Shown here piece by piece: positions 34,309 through 42,382 of a DNA stretch of 64,000 bases. The translations under genes and the position numbers were made by a program. Position 1 is the first letter of the stretch, and each line of letters begins with the position of its first letter. The notes below the pieces were generated by a model. That model was not told the DNA's origin and made no database searches. It worked only from the letters and a program-made list of their open reading frames with translations. Origin of the DNA: Frigidibacter sp037095735. GTDB lineage: Bacteria > Pseudomonadota > Alphaproteobacteria > Rhodobacterales > Rhodobacteraceae. The stretch is taken from contig NZ_JBAWKD010000006.1 of NCBI RefSeq assembly GCF_037095735.1, positions 124,001 through 188,000 on the forward strand, read 5' to 3'.

Positions 34309-34605
34309 TCAGGCCGAGAGGCGCCGCGTATAGTGGCGCATCTCCTCGATCTGCGGCACCCAGCGGCGGATATGTGCGAAGAAGGCGCGGAACTCGGCGC
34401 TGCCGCGGAACTGCTGCAGGTGATCCTCGGCCGAAGTCCAGTCGATGCACAGCAGGAACCGCCCCGGTTCCTCGTCGCATTGGCACAGCTCGAAGGCGCG
34501 GGCATGGGGCGAGGCCATCAGCGGCACCATCGCCGCACGATAGTCGGCGATGAAGGCCTCGGCCTCGGCGGCGGGGATCGCGTAACGCAGGATCTCGACG
34601 GTCAT
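34309..34605 (-). CDS. Antibiotic biosynthesis monooxygenase-type (ABM) domain protein
   Basis: A 98-residue dimeric alpha/beta ferredoxin-like protein. The strands VEILRYAI, RFLLCIDW and the FRAFFAHIRRW helix fit the ABM/YgiN fold, which includes quinol monooxygenases and heme-degrading enzymes. No substrate can be assigned; despite the family name there is no antibiotic cluster here. It lies 7 bases behind the glutathione transferase gene and is probably cotranscribed. Confidence 0.82.
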   Translation of the reverse strand: MTVEILRYAIPAAEAEAFIADYRAAMVPLMASPHARAFELCQCDEEPGRFLLCIDWTSAEDHLQQFRGSAEFRAFFAHIRRWVPQIEEMRHYTRRLSA

Positions 34606-34612
34606 GGCGGCC

Positions 34613-35263
34613 TCAGGCTCCGGGTACGGGGAAATGGATATCGAAGGGGGCTGCCGCGGCATCCACCCGCTGCACCGAGGGTCGCGCATCCAGCCGGTCA
34701 CAATAGGCTGCAAACCGCGGCAGCGGCGCGAGCGGCGGCGCAACCCGGCGGGCGAAATGCAGCGCGGGCTGGGCGGCGCAATCGGCAAGGCTGAAATCGG
34801 CCCCCGCGATCCAGTCGCGCCCGTGTGCCAGCTGCCGCTCGATCAGCGCGTAGAAATCGCGCAGCTGCGTTTCGGCCTCGGCCAGACCATGCGGATCGCG
34901 CGCCTCGGCGGGGCGCAGCCAGTCGCCGACGATCTTCTGCATAGGCAACTCGCCCATCAGGTCCATCAGCCGGTCCCAGAGCCGGATCTCGACCCCGGCC
35001 GCGCCCTCGGGCAGCAGCGCCCGCATCGCCGGGCGGCCCAGCGCCAGATGCTCGGCAATGATGGTGGTCTCGGGGATCACCCGGCCCGCATCCTCCAGCA
35101 CCGGGAACCGCATCGGCGGCCAGAGCGCGGCCAGCGCCGCCCTGTCGGCCGGATCGCCGAGGTCAACGGGGCGAAACTCGACCGCGATCTGCGCCTCGTC
35201 GAGCGCGATCAGGATCTTGCGGCAGAACGAAGCATAGGGGTGATACCAGAGCCTGAGTGTCAT
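34613..35263 (-). CDS. Glutathione S-transferase family protein
   Basis: A 216-residue protein with a thioredoxin-like N-terminal domain (about residues 1-78: LRLWYHPYASFCRKI, with Ser12 and Cys14 in the active-site region, and FPVLEDAG followed by ETTIIAEHL for glutathione binding). The all-helical C-terminal domain ends around ARPSVQRV. The substrate is unknown. It is divergent from sdaA over 105 bases and starts a two-gene unit with the ABM protein. A minus-strand frame stays open far beyond its start into sdaA; that is composition, not coding. Confidence 0.88.
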   Translation of the reverse strand: MTLRLWYHPYASFCRKILIALDEAQIAVEFRPVDLGDPADRAALAALWPPMRFPVLEDAGRVIPETTIIAEHLALGRPAMRALLPEGAAGVEIRLWDRLMDLMGELPMQKIVGDWLRPAEARDPHGLAEAETQLRDFYALIERQLAHGRDWIAGADFSLADCAAQPALHFARRVAPPLAPLPRFAAYCDRLDARPSVQRVDAAAAPFDIHFPVPGA

Positions 35264-35368
35264 CGCCGGCGCCCTCCCCTGCGCCTTCGCCCCCGGGAAT
35301 GTCGCTTTCGGCCTTCTGTCGCCCCGGCCGGGGTGCGAGAAGGGGCGAAACTGCCCGGAGGCCCGCCC

Positions 35369-36748
35369 ATGTTCCTCTCCGTCTTCGATGTGTTCAAGAT
35401 CGGTGTCGGCCCCTCGTCCTCGCACACGATGGGCCCGATGGTCGCGGGCGCCCGCTTCCTTGACCGGCTGCGCGCCTCGCCGTTCCAGCCCGCCGGGCTG
35501 AAGGCCTCGCTGCACGGCTCGCTGGCCTTCACCGGCAAGGGCCATGCCACCGACCGTGCGACGATCCTCGGCCTCGCCGGGTTCGAGCCCGCGAGCTACG
35601 ACCATGAAAAGGCCGAGGCCGCGCTGGCCGCCATCGCGCAGACCAGGACCATCGCGCCCGAGGGCCTGCCGGTGATGCGCTTCGACCCGGCGGCGGACCT
35701 GCTGTTCGACTTCGGCCCCTCGCTGCCCGGCCATGCCAACGGCATGATCCTGAGCGCGACCGACGCGCAGGGCGACGTGATCCTGCAGGAAACGTACTAT
35801 TCCATCGGCGGCGGCTTCGTGCTGACCGCGGACGAGCAGGCCGGGATCTCGGACGCCGACCTCAAGGCGCCCTCGCCCGTCCCCTACCCGTTCCGCACCG
35901 CGGCCGAGATGCTGGAAATGGCCGCGGCCTCGGGCAAGACCATCGCCCGGATGAAGCGCGAGAACGAACGCGTCTTCCGCTCTGACGCCGAGATCGACGA
36001 GGGTCTGAAGCGGATCTGGGCGGTGATGGAGGCCTGCATCGACCGCGGTCTCGTGACCGACGGCATCCTGCCGGGCGGGCTGAAGGTGAAGCGCCGCGCC
36101 AAGGGCATCCATGATGCGCTTCTGGCCGAGCGCGGCATGAACCTGACCGCGCCCCATGCGATCAACGACTGGATGTCGACCTATGCGATGGCGGTGAACG
36201 AAGAGAACGCCGCCGGCGGGCAGGTCGTCACCGCGCCGACGAACGGCGCGGCGGGGGTGATGCCCGCCGTGATCCGCTACTGGCTCGACCATGTGCCGGG
36301 CGCCACGCGTTCGCGCATCAGGGAATTCCTGCTGACCTCGGCGGCGATCGGCGGGCTGGTGAAGACCAACGCCTCGATCTCGGGCGCGGAATGCGGATGC
36401 CAGGCCGAGGTCGGATCGGCCGCCGCGATGGCCGCGGCCGGGCTGGCCGCGGTGCTGGGCGGCAGCCCTGAGCAGATCGAGAACGCGGCCGAGATCGCGC
36501 TCGAGCATCACCTTGGCATGACCTGCGACCCGGTGAAGGGGCTGGTGCAGGTGCCCTGCATCGAGCGCAACGGACTGGGCGCGATCAAGGCGGTCTCTGC
36601 GGCCTCGCTGGCGCTTCGGGGCGACGGCACGCATCTGGTGCCGCTTGACGCCGCGATCGAGACCATGCGCCAGACCGGCCGCGACATGCACGAGAAGTAC
36701 AAGGAAACCTCACTCGGCGGGCTCGCGGTCAACGTCCCGAACTGCTGA
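35369..36748 (+). CDS. sdaA: L-serine ammonia-lyase (L-serine dehydratase)
   Basis: A 459-residue iron-sulfur enzyme that deaminates serine to pyruvate and ammonia. The beta domain begins with SVFDVFKIGVGPSSSHTMGP (residues 4-23). The alpha domain carries the 4Fe-4S ligands: ECGC (Cys342/344), Cys386 in MTCDPVKG and Cys397 in VPCIERN. It is the single-chain bacterial type. ATG 35369 has CGGAGG upstream. The next gene starts inside its stop codon (TGATGG). It opposes the serA/serC/serB biosynthetic route encoded 18 kb away. Confidence 0.96.
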   Translation: MFLSVFDVFKIGVGPSSSHTMGPMVAGARFLDRLRASPFQPAGLKASLHGSLAFTGKGHATDRATILGLAGFEPASYDHEKAEAALAAIAQTRTIAPEGLPVMRFDPAADLLFDFGPSLPGHANGMILSATDAQGDVILQETYYSIGGGFVLTADEQAGISDADLKAPSPVPYPFRTAAEMLEMAAASGKTIARMKRENERVFRSDAEIDEGLKRIWAVMEACIDRGLVTDGILPGGLKVKRRAKGIHDALLAERGMNLTAPHAINDWMSTYAMAVNEENAAGGQVVTAPTNGAAGVMPAVIRYWLDHVPGATRSRIREFLLTSAAIGGLVKTNASISGAECGCQAEVGSAAAMAAAGLAAVLGGSPEQIENAAEIALEHHLGMTCDPVKGLVQVPCIERNGLGAIKAVSAASLALRGDGTHLVPLDAAIETMRQTGRDMHEKYKETSLGGLAVNVPNC

Positions 36749-37248
36749 TGGCGGTCGAGGTCGTCGCCCACGATCCGCGATGGGCCGAGGCCTTCGCCGC
36801 CGAGGCCCGCGCGATCGCGCCTGCGGTCGGCGGCGTGCTGCATCACATCGGATCGACCGCGGTGCCCGGGCTGCCCGCGAAGCCGATCATCGACATGCTG
36901 GGCGAGGTCGCCAGCTTCTCGGCGATCGACACCGCCGCGCTGACCGCCCGCGGCTATCAGGCGATGGGGGCGTTCGGCATCCCCAGCCGCCGTTACTTCC
37001 GCCGCTGCGGCCCCGACGGCCGGCGCAGTCACCACCTTCACGTCTTCCTGACCGGCTCGACGCAGGTCGAGCGTCACCTCGCCTTCCGCGACTACCTGCG
37101 CGCCCATCCGGCACAGGCCGAGGCCTATGGCGCGCTGAAGCTGTCGCTGCTCGGGCCCGGCACCGCGTGGGAGGATTACATGGACGGCAAGGCCCCCTTC
37201 ATCGCCGCGACCGAGGTGCTGGCCCTGGTCTGGCACCGCGCACGCTGA
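36748..37248 (+). CDS. GrpB/UPF0157 nucleotidyltransferase-fold protein
   Basis: A 166-residue cytosolic protein. HIGSTAVPGLPAKPIIDMLGEV (residues about 33-54) is the nucleotidyltransferase-like motif G-S-T-x-V-x-G with D-x-x (GrpB/UPF0157 signature), and HHLHVFLTGS and FRDYLRAHP follow. No reaction is firmly known. Its ATG shares the A of the sdaA TGA, so it is coupled to sdaA, an unusual pairing whose meaning is unclear. Confidence 0.88.
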   Translation: MAVEVVAHDPRWAEAFAAEARAIAPAVGGVLHHIGSTAVPGLPAKPIIDMLGEVASFSAIDTAALTARGYQAMGAFGIPSRRYFRRCGPDGRRSHHLHVFLTGSTQVERHLAFRDYLRAHPAQAEAYGALKLSLLGPGTAWEDYMDGKAPFIAATEVLALVWHRAR

Positions 37249-37331
37249 GTGGCGCCACGGCACTGCGCGCCCCGCGACGGAATGTCGCTTTCGGAATGGC
37301 GGCGGACCCGGCGCGGGCGTATCAGGCGGGC

Positions 37332-38288
37332 ATGACCGCGACCCCTGTCACCCCGCTGAGCCCTGCCGCCGACCGCATCCTTGCCGGGATGGGGCTGATG
37401 GTCGCCTTCTGCCTGATCGCGCCGCTGATCGACGTGTCGTCGAAGGCCGCCGCACAGCAGGTGCCGGTCTCGACCGTCACCTTCGGGCGCTTCCTCGTGC
37501 AGGGCGCGCTGATGGCCCCGGTGGTGGCGCTGATCGGCCCGGGCTTCGGCCTGTCGCGCCGGGCCTTCTGGCTGACGCTGGCGCGCGGGGTCTGCGGCAT
37601 CGTGTCGACCTTCTGCTTCGTCGCTGCGGTGCAGGTGATGCCGATCGCCGATGCGCTGGCCATCGCCTTCGTCGAGCCCTTCGTCATCCTGCTGATCGGC
37701 CGCTTCGCGATGGGCGAAGAGGTCGGGCCGCGCCGGCTCACCGCCTGCGCGGTGGGCTTCGCCGGGGCGCTGATGGTCATCCAGCCCTCGTTCGCGGCCT
37801 TCGGCGCGGTGGCGCTGTTCCCGCTGGGCACCGCCGTCACCTTCGCGCTCTACATGCTGGTCACCCGCCGCCTCTCGCGGGAATTGCACCCGATCCCGAT
37901 GCAGTTCTGGACCGCGGTGCTGGCCGGCGCGGCCTGCCTGCCGCTGATGATGGCGGGCCATGCCTCGGGCATTCCCGCCTTCGACGTGGCCCTGCCGCAA
38001 AGCCCCGCGATCTGGGGCTGGTGCTTCGGCGTCGGGCTTGCCGCCACGATCAGCCACATGGCGATCACCTACGGGCTCAAGTTCGCCCCCTCGGCGACGC
38101 TCGCCCCGCTGCACTACCTCGAGATCGTGACGGCGACGCTCTTCGGCTACCTGTTCTTCGGCGATTTCCCCGGCGGCCTGACCTGGGCGGGGATCGGGGT
38201 GATCGTGGCCTCGGGCCTCTATGTCATCCACCGCGAACGGATCGTCGCCCGCCGCGCGCTGGTCAGCCTGCCACCCGCAGCGCATTGA
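37332..38288 (+). CDS. EamA/DMT-family metabolite transporter
   Basis: A 318-residue inner-membrane protein with ten predicted helices in two EamA repeats (about residues 20-150 and 160-300). It begins LAGMGLMVAFCLIAPLIDVSSK and includes AIAFVEPFVILLIG at the end of the first repeat and APLHYLEIVTATLFGYLFFG in the second. DMT proteins export amino acids, nucleosides or other small metabolites; the substrate cannot be read. Its 3' end overlaps that of the convergent thiamine diphosphokinase gene by 26 bases. Confidence 0.9.
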   Translation: MTATPVTPLSPAADRILAGMGLMVAFCLIAPLIDVSSKAAAQQVPVSTVTFGRFLVQGALMAPVVALIGPGFGLSRRAFWLTLARGVCGIVSTFCFVAAVQVMPIADALAIAFVEPFVILLIGRFAMGEEVGPRRLTACAVGFAGALMVIQPSFAAFGAVALFPLGTAVTFALYMLVTRRLSRELHPIPMQFWTAVLAGAACLPLMMAGHASGIPAFDVALPQSPAIWGWCFGVGLAATISHMAITYGLKFAPSATLAPLHYLEIVTATLFGYLFFGDFPGGLTWAGIGVIVASGLYVIHRERIVARRALVSLPPAAH

Positions 38289-38922
38289 GCGCGAGCGCGA
38301 GGCAGTCGCGCGGCACAAGCGCCAGCATCGGCCCCACCACGCGCAGGTGCACGCGCCCCAGCGCCTCGTTCGAGGTCCCGATCCTGCCGGCCGGTGCGAA
38401 GCCCAGCCTGTCGATCGGCCAGCGCAACCCGGTCGAGCTGCCGCTGACCGGCCCCATCGGAAACAGCGACACCCGCGTGCCGGGGGCAAGGTCCAGCTCC
38501 AGCCGTGGCGGCAGGCGGAAGATCACCTCGCGCTCGCCCAGAACCAGCACCGGGCCCGGGTGGCGCGCCACATCCGACAGCACCGCCAGCGCGTGGTCCA
38601 TCCGCGCCCCGGTGAAACCGATGGCCACATGGAACGGGGCGCGGGTCAGACGCAGGCACTTGCCGAAATCGGTATCGTCCTGTTCGTCAACCTGATGCAC
38701 AATACCCGGCGGCAGGATGGCCCGCGTCTCGGGGCTGAGCGAGTCGAGGTCCCCGATGACCGCCTGCGGCGTCACGCCCGCCCGGCGCGCGGCCTCTGCC
38801 CCGCCATCGGCCGCGACAAGGCAGGGCGCGATCCCCAGCGCCTCGTCCAGGTCCCGTTCGTAAAGGGTGCCGCCGCCAAGAAGCGTGATCCCGTCGCGTG
38901 ATTGGACAATGGCTGCCGTCAT
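38263..38922 (-). CDS. Thiamine diphosphokinase
   Basis: A 219-residue enzyme that transfers pyrophosphate from ATP to thiamine. The N-terminal catalytic domain has CLVAADGGAEAARRAG, AVIGDLDSLSPE and DEQDDTDFGK, the three Asp-rich motifs of the family; the C-terminal beta domain binds thiamine. ATG 38922 (MTAAIVQSRDG) is preferred over an upstream ATG because the extension would be an unneeded hydrophobic stretch. It is divergent from the large Glu/Ala-rich gene. The thiamine salvage function is well established for the family. Confidence 0.9.
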   Translation of the reverse strand: MTAAIVQSRDGITLLGGGTLYERDLDEALGIAPCLVAADGGAEAARRAGVTPQAVIGDLDSLSPETRAILPPGIVHQVDEQDDTDFGKCLRLTRAPFHVAIGFTGARMDHALAVLSDVARHPGPVLVLGEREVIFRLPPRLELDLAPGTRVSLFPMGPVSGSSTGLRWPIDRLGFAPAGRIGTSNEALGRVHLRVVGPMLALVPRDCLALALNALRVAG

Positions 38923-39060
38923 GCCGATACTGATGACGATTAAGGCAGTCAGACACAATCGTGGCCGAAAGAATTCCTTGGATTTTCCCCAAAGCAATCA
39001 TGCGAGCGATCGCATTGGCCGGGAAGGTCAGCGGAAAGAAGTTCAAAAAGGCATGAGCAG

Positions 39061-42054
39061 ATGATCGGTGCGAGTAAGATCCTGACGGTGTCCTACGGGA
39101 CGTTCTCGTGCACCCTCGAAGGGTTCGACGAGCCGTTCTCGACCATGAAGGCCATCGCCGAGTACTTCCGCGACCTCGCCGCCGAGGACCGGTACTTCGG
39201 GGCGGAACCCCCGACGCCCGACGCGGAGATGCTTCACAAGATCGCCGAGCGCGAGATCCAGCGCCGGGTCGAGGCCAAGATCCAGAAGAACGGCGTCATC
39301 CTGCGGCCCGAGGGCCATCAGGAGGCAGCCGAGGCCACACCGCAGCCGCCGCGCCCGGCGGCTGCACCAGTCGCTGCCCCGGTCGCTGCCGCCCCTGCCC
39401 CGCTTGCCGACATCGTCGCCGCGCCGACCGAGGACGCGGCCGAGGAAGGCGTCTGGGAAATCCCCGCGCCCCAGCCGCGCGCCGCCACCGCGACCGAAAG
39501 CGTCGCCGAGAAGTTGGCCCGCATCCGCGCCGCCGTCGCCGACGTGAAGGCGCGCCAGGACAGCACCGATCCATATGCGGCCCCGGTCCAGGGGGCTGTG
39601 GCCGGTGCCATGACCTTCGCCGCCACCGAGGACGAGGACGAGATCGAGGGCGGCGACTTCTTCGCCGAAGCCGTGCCGCCCGCCACCCTGCAGATCGCAC
39701 CCGAGGCCGAGATCGTCGCTGAGGCGCCGATCGTCGAAGAGGCCGAGGCCGAAGCGCCTGTCGCATCGGTCGAGGCCGTCGCGGACGACATCGCCGCGGA
39801 CCCGGCCGAACCGGAGGTCATCGAAGAGATCGCCGCGGAACCGCCGATGGCCGAGACGACGGTCGAGGACGAGGACGAAGAAGAGGCCGCATCCGCCCCG
39901 ATGCCCGCAGCGGCCCGCGTCGAGGCTGCCGTCATCGACATGCCCGGCATCGCCGAAGCCGATTTCGGTGCCGTCATCGCCGAGGACGAACCTGCCGCAC
40001 CGGCCGCCGATTGGACCGTCGAGGATCTGTCGGACGAAGACTGGACCGTTGCCTCGGAAGAGGTCGCGTCCCCCGAAGCGCAGCCTGCCGAGGCGCTGAC
40101 CATCGAAACCTTCGGTGCCGAGGCCTTCGAAGAGGAAGCCTACGAACCCCAGCCGGTCGACGTCGTCGCGGAAGACGCGGGCGAAGTCGACGCCTGGACC
40201 GCGCCCGAGCTTGTCGAGGAAGCCTTCGCCGCCCCCGAGCCCGAGGCCGCCGCCGAGGAAGACGCCACCCCCGCGGTCGAGGCCGAGGCCCCGGTCGTGG
40301 CCGACGAACCCGAACTGGGCGCCGTCGAAGACGTGGCGGACGCCTCTGCCGACTATGCCGACGAGCGCGATGACCTCGACGAAATCCTCGCACGCATCGC
40401 CGAGGACGACGCCTACGAGCCCGCCGAGACCGAAGAGCCCGTCGCCGCCGAGATCGAGGCTGAGGCTGAGGCTGAGGCTGAGGCCGAGCAGGAGCACGGC
40501 GCAGAAGTCGAGGCCGCGGTCGAGGCCGACAGCGCCGCAGAGCCCGAGGCCGAGCCGGCAGTCGCGGAAGAGGACGGCTTCGAGGCCGAGCTCGCGGCGA
40601 TCGCCGAAGAGATCGCCCAGTCGCGCGTCCCCGAGATCGACGCCGACGACAGCTTTATCTTCTCGGCGCCTCCCGCCGTCGAAGAGGCCGCGCAGGACGC
40701 TGTCGCCGAAGACGCGCCCCAGCCCGAAGCTGCGCCGGTCGACGCCGAATTGTCCGAGGACGAGGTCGCCGCGGTCGAGCCCGAGATGGCGCCTGAAGCA
40801 GAGCCCGAACTCGAACCGGCGCCCGAAACGGTCGCCGCCGAGGCGCCGCGCGCAGAGCCGGCCCCGGTCGATGCCGCCGCCGCGCTCAAGCCGGCCCGCG
40901 AAGGCACCAGCCTGCGCTCGGTCATCGATCGCGCCCGTGCCCGGGTGATCCGCATCCGCCGCTCGGAACTGGCCCCGGCCGCGCCGGTCGCGGCCGAACC
41001 GGTGGTCGAACCGCCGATGCCCGACGTGCTGCCGGCCCCCGCTGCCGCACGCGCCGACGAGCCCGCGCCGGTCGTCACGCCCGAGCCGGTCGTCCAGGCC
41101 GAGCCCGAGGTCGCTGCGCTGCCCGAGCCGGCCCCCTCGATCATGCCCGAACGTCCCGTCGCGCGCAGCCTGCGCCGCCAGGCACCGGCCGAGGAAGAGG
41201 ACCTACTGGCCAAGATCGCGGCCGCCGAACATTCGGTGCAGCCGATCAGCCCGCGCCGCCCCGGCCTGCGCCCTGACACCCGTCTCGAGACCCCGGCCGA
41301 GCCGGAGCCCGGCGAACAGCTGCGCCGGATGCCCGCCGACGACGCCGCCGTCGCGCGGCTGATCGAGACTGCCAACAAGGAACTGAGCGGGCCCGAACAC
41401 CGCCGTCGCTATTCGGCCATCGCCCATCTGAAGGCCGCGGTCGTCGCCACCGCCGCCGACCGGGTCTTCGCCGACCGTCCGGCCCGCGACAACGACGCGA
41501 CCGAGGCCTATCGCGACGACCTGACCCAGATCGTCCGCCCGCGCCGGCCCGGCGCCGGCGGCGAGGCCCGCGTCGCGACCCCGCGCCCGGCACCGGCCCG
41601 TCCGGCGCCCCTGGTCCTGGTCAGCGAACAGCGCGTCGACGCCCCGCGCCCCGACATCGCCCCCGCCCCGGCGATGCCGATCCGCCCCCGCCGCGTCTCG
41701 GCGGATGCCGTGGTCGCGGCCCCGGTCGAGATCGACGAGGACGAGGACTTCACCCCGCCGACCGCGGAAGAGGCCCGCAGCTTCGCCGAATTCGCCGATC
41801 GGCTGGGCGCACAGGGCCTGTCGGAACTGCTGGAAGCGGCGGCGGTCTATACCTCGACCATCGAGGGCCGCCCGCATTTCTCGCGCCCGCAGATCATGAA
41901 GAAGATCTCGGTCGAGGACGGCTTCACCCGCGAGGCCGGCCTGCGCAGCTTCGGCATGCTGCTGCGTCAGGGCAAGATCCAGAAGGTGCGCCGCGGCCAG
42001 TTCGCGATCACCACCAACTCTCGCTTCATGGCCGAGGCCCGCCGCGCCCACTGA
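39061..42054 (+). CDS. 997-residue acidic Glu/Ala-rich protein with conserved ends
   Basis: The first 65 residues (ILTVSYGTFSCTLEGFDEPF, MKAIAEYFRDLAAEDRYFGA) and the last 95 (FAEFADRLGAQGLSELLEAA, HFSRPQIMKKISVEDGF, LRQGKIQKVRRGQFAIT) look folded and conserved. The C-terminal part resembles a small helical, winged-helix-like domain. Between lies about 800 residues of disordered, acidic Ala/Glu/Pro/Val sequence with scattered basic patches (RARARVIRIRRSE). There is no signal peptide or membrane helix. I recognise it as a Rhodobacterales conserved hypothetical type, sometimes loosely named, but no function is known. A hexanucleotide run GAGGCT lies inside. A strong terminator follows, so it is probably transcribed alone. 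Confidence 0.85.
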   Translation: MIGASKILTVSYGTFSCTLEGFDEPFSTMKAIAEYFRDLAAEDRYFGAEPPTPDAEMLHKIAEREIQRRVEAKIQKNGVILRPEGHQEAAEATPQPPRPAAAPVAAPVAAAPAPLADIVAAPTEDAAEEGVWEIPAPQPRAATATESVAEKLARIRAAVADVKARQDSTDPYAAPVQGAVAGAMTFAATEDEDEIEGGDFFAEAVPPATLQIAPEAEIVAEAPIVEEAEAEAPVASVEAVADDIAADPAEPEVIEEIAAEPPMAETTVEDEDEEEAASAPMPAAARVEAAVIDMPGIAEADFGAVIAEDEPAAPAADWTVEDLSDEDWTVASEEVASPEAQPAEALTIETFGAEAFEEEAYEPQPVDVVAEDAGEVDAWTAPELVEEAFAAPEPEAAAEEDATPAVEAEAPVVADEPELGAVEDVADASADYADERDDLDEILARIAEDDAYEPAETEEPVAAEIEAEAEAEAEAEQEHGAEVEAAVEADSAAEPEAEPAVAEEDGFEAELAAIAEEIAQSRVPEIDADDSFIFSAPPAVEEAAQDAVAEDAPQPEAAPVDAELSEDEVAAVEPEMAPEAEPELEPAPETVAAEAPRAEPAPVDAAAALKPAREGTSLRSVIDRARARVIRIRRSELAPAAPVAAEPVVEPPMPDVLPAPAAARADEPAPVVTPEPVVQAEPEVAALPEPAPSIMPERPVARSLRRQAPAEEEDLLAKIAAAEHSVQPISPRRPGLRPDTRLETPAEPEPGEQLRRMPADDAAVARLIETANKELSGPEHRRRYSAIAHLKAAVVATAADRVFADRPARDNDATEAYRDDLTQIVRPRRPGAGGEARVATPRPAPARPAPLVLVSEQRVDAPRPDIAPAPAMPIRPRRVSADAVVAAPVEIDEDEDFTPPTAEEARSFAEFADRLGAQGLSELLEAAAVYTSTIEGRPHFSRPQIMKKISVEDGFTREAGLRSFGMLLRQGKIQKVRRGQFAITTNSRFMAEARRAH
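40456..40488 (+). repeat. GAGGCT hexanucleotide microsatellite inside the Glu/Ala-rich gene
   Basis: Four exact GAGGCT units (40456-40479) plus GAGGCC and GAG encode a run of Glu-Ala pairs. Being a multiple of three, changes in copy number would alter length without frameshift. The use of GCT for Ala here contrasts with the GCC/GCG used elsewhere in the window, suggesting recent slippage expansion. Confidence 0.85.
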
Positions 42055-42090
42055 TGGGCGCTGCTTCCGGCCCGCAGAGCCAGAACAGGA

Positions 42091-42121
42091 AAACGGCCCC
42101 CGGAAGGGGGCCGTTTCTCGT
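42091..42121. terminator. Bidirectional rho-independent terminator
   Basis: A perfect 11-bp stem AAACGGCCCCC (42091-42101) pairs with 42106-42116 over a GGAA tetraloop, with T-rich flanks on both strands. It separates the convergent Glu/Ala-rich gene and the purA-DUF2842 unit. Confidence 0.9.
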
Positions 42122-42138
42122 TGAGGCGGGCTCTTGGC

Positions 42139-42378
42139 TCAGTTCTTGCGCGGCGCGTCAGGGTCGGGCTGTCCGACCCCGCGGAACACCCGCCTAAACG
42201 GCAGGGCCCAAAGGAAGCCGAGCCCGACATAGACCGCGACTTCGGCCCAGATCGGCAGGCGCCCGAAGCGGGCGTCCAGCCAGTTCATCAGCGTCACGGC
42301 GACGATGATGTAGGCCGGCAACCCCACGAGCAGGATCACCAGCGACCAGCGCTTGCGGGCCCGGTATCCCAGCGCCAC
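42139..42378 (-). CDS. DUF2842 small membrane protein
   Basis: A 79-residue protein with two membrane helices (LVILLVGLPAYIIVAVTL and AVYVGLGFLWALPF) between the conserved ALGYRARKRW start and FRGVGQPDPDA end, a perfect fit to the alphaproteobacterial DUF2842 family. Function unknown. GTG 42378 reproduces the family N-terminus and lies 4 bases after the purA stop with TGAGG ahead of it. An ATG inside purA would extend it unnaturally. Cotranscription with purA is likely. Confidence 0.88.
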   Translation of the reverse strand: MALGYRARKRWSLVILLVGLPAYIIVAVTLMNWLDARFGRLPIWAEVAVYVGLGFLWALPFRRVFRGVGQPDPDAPRKN

Positions 42379-42382
42379 GGCC

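Noticed and set aside
34613..36691. A 692-codon open frame on the minus strand running through sdaA into the glutathione transferase gene
   Set aside because: The N-terminal two thirds is a low-complexity Arg/Gly/His translation antisense to a complete L-serine dehydratase; only the last 216 codons are a real gene.
39061..42054. A CheA-like or lipoprotein function for the Glu/Ala-rich protein
   Set aside because: No histidine-phosphotransfer, kinase or lipobox motif is present; such names would come only from low-complexity similarity.
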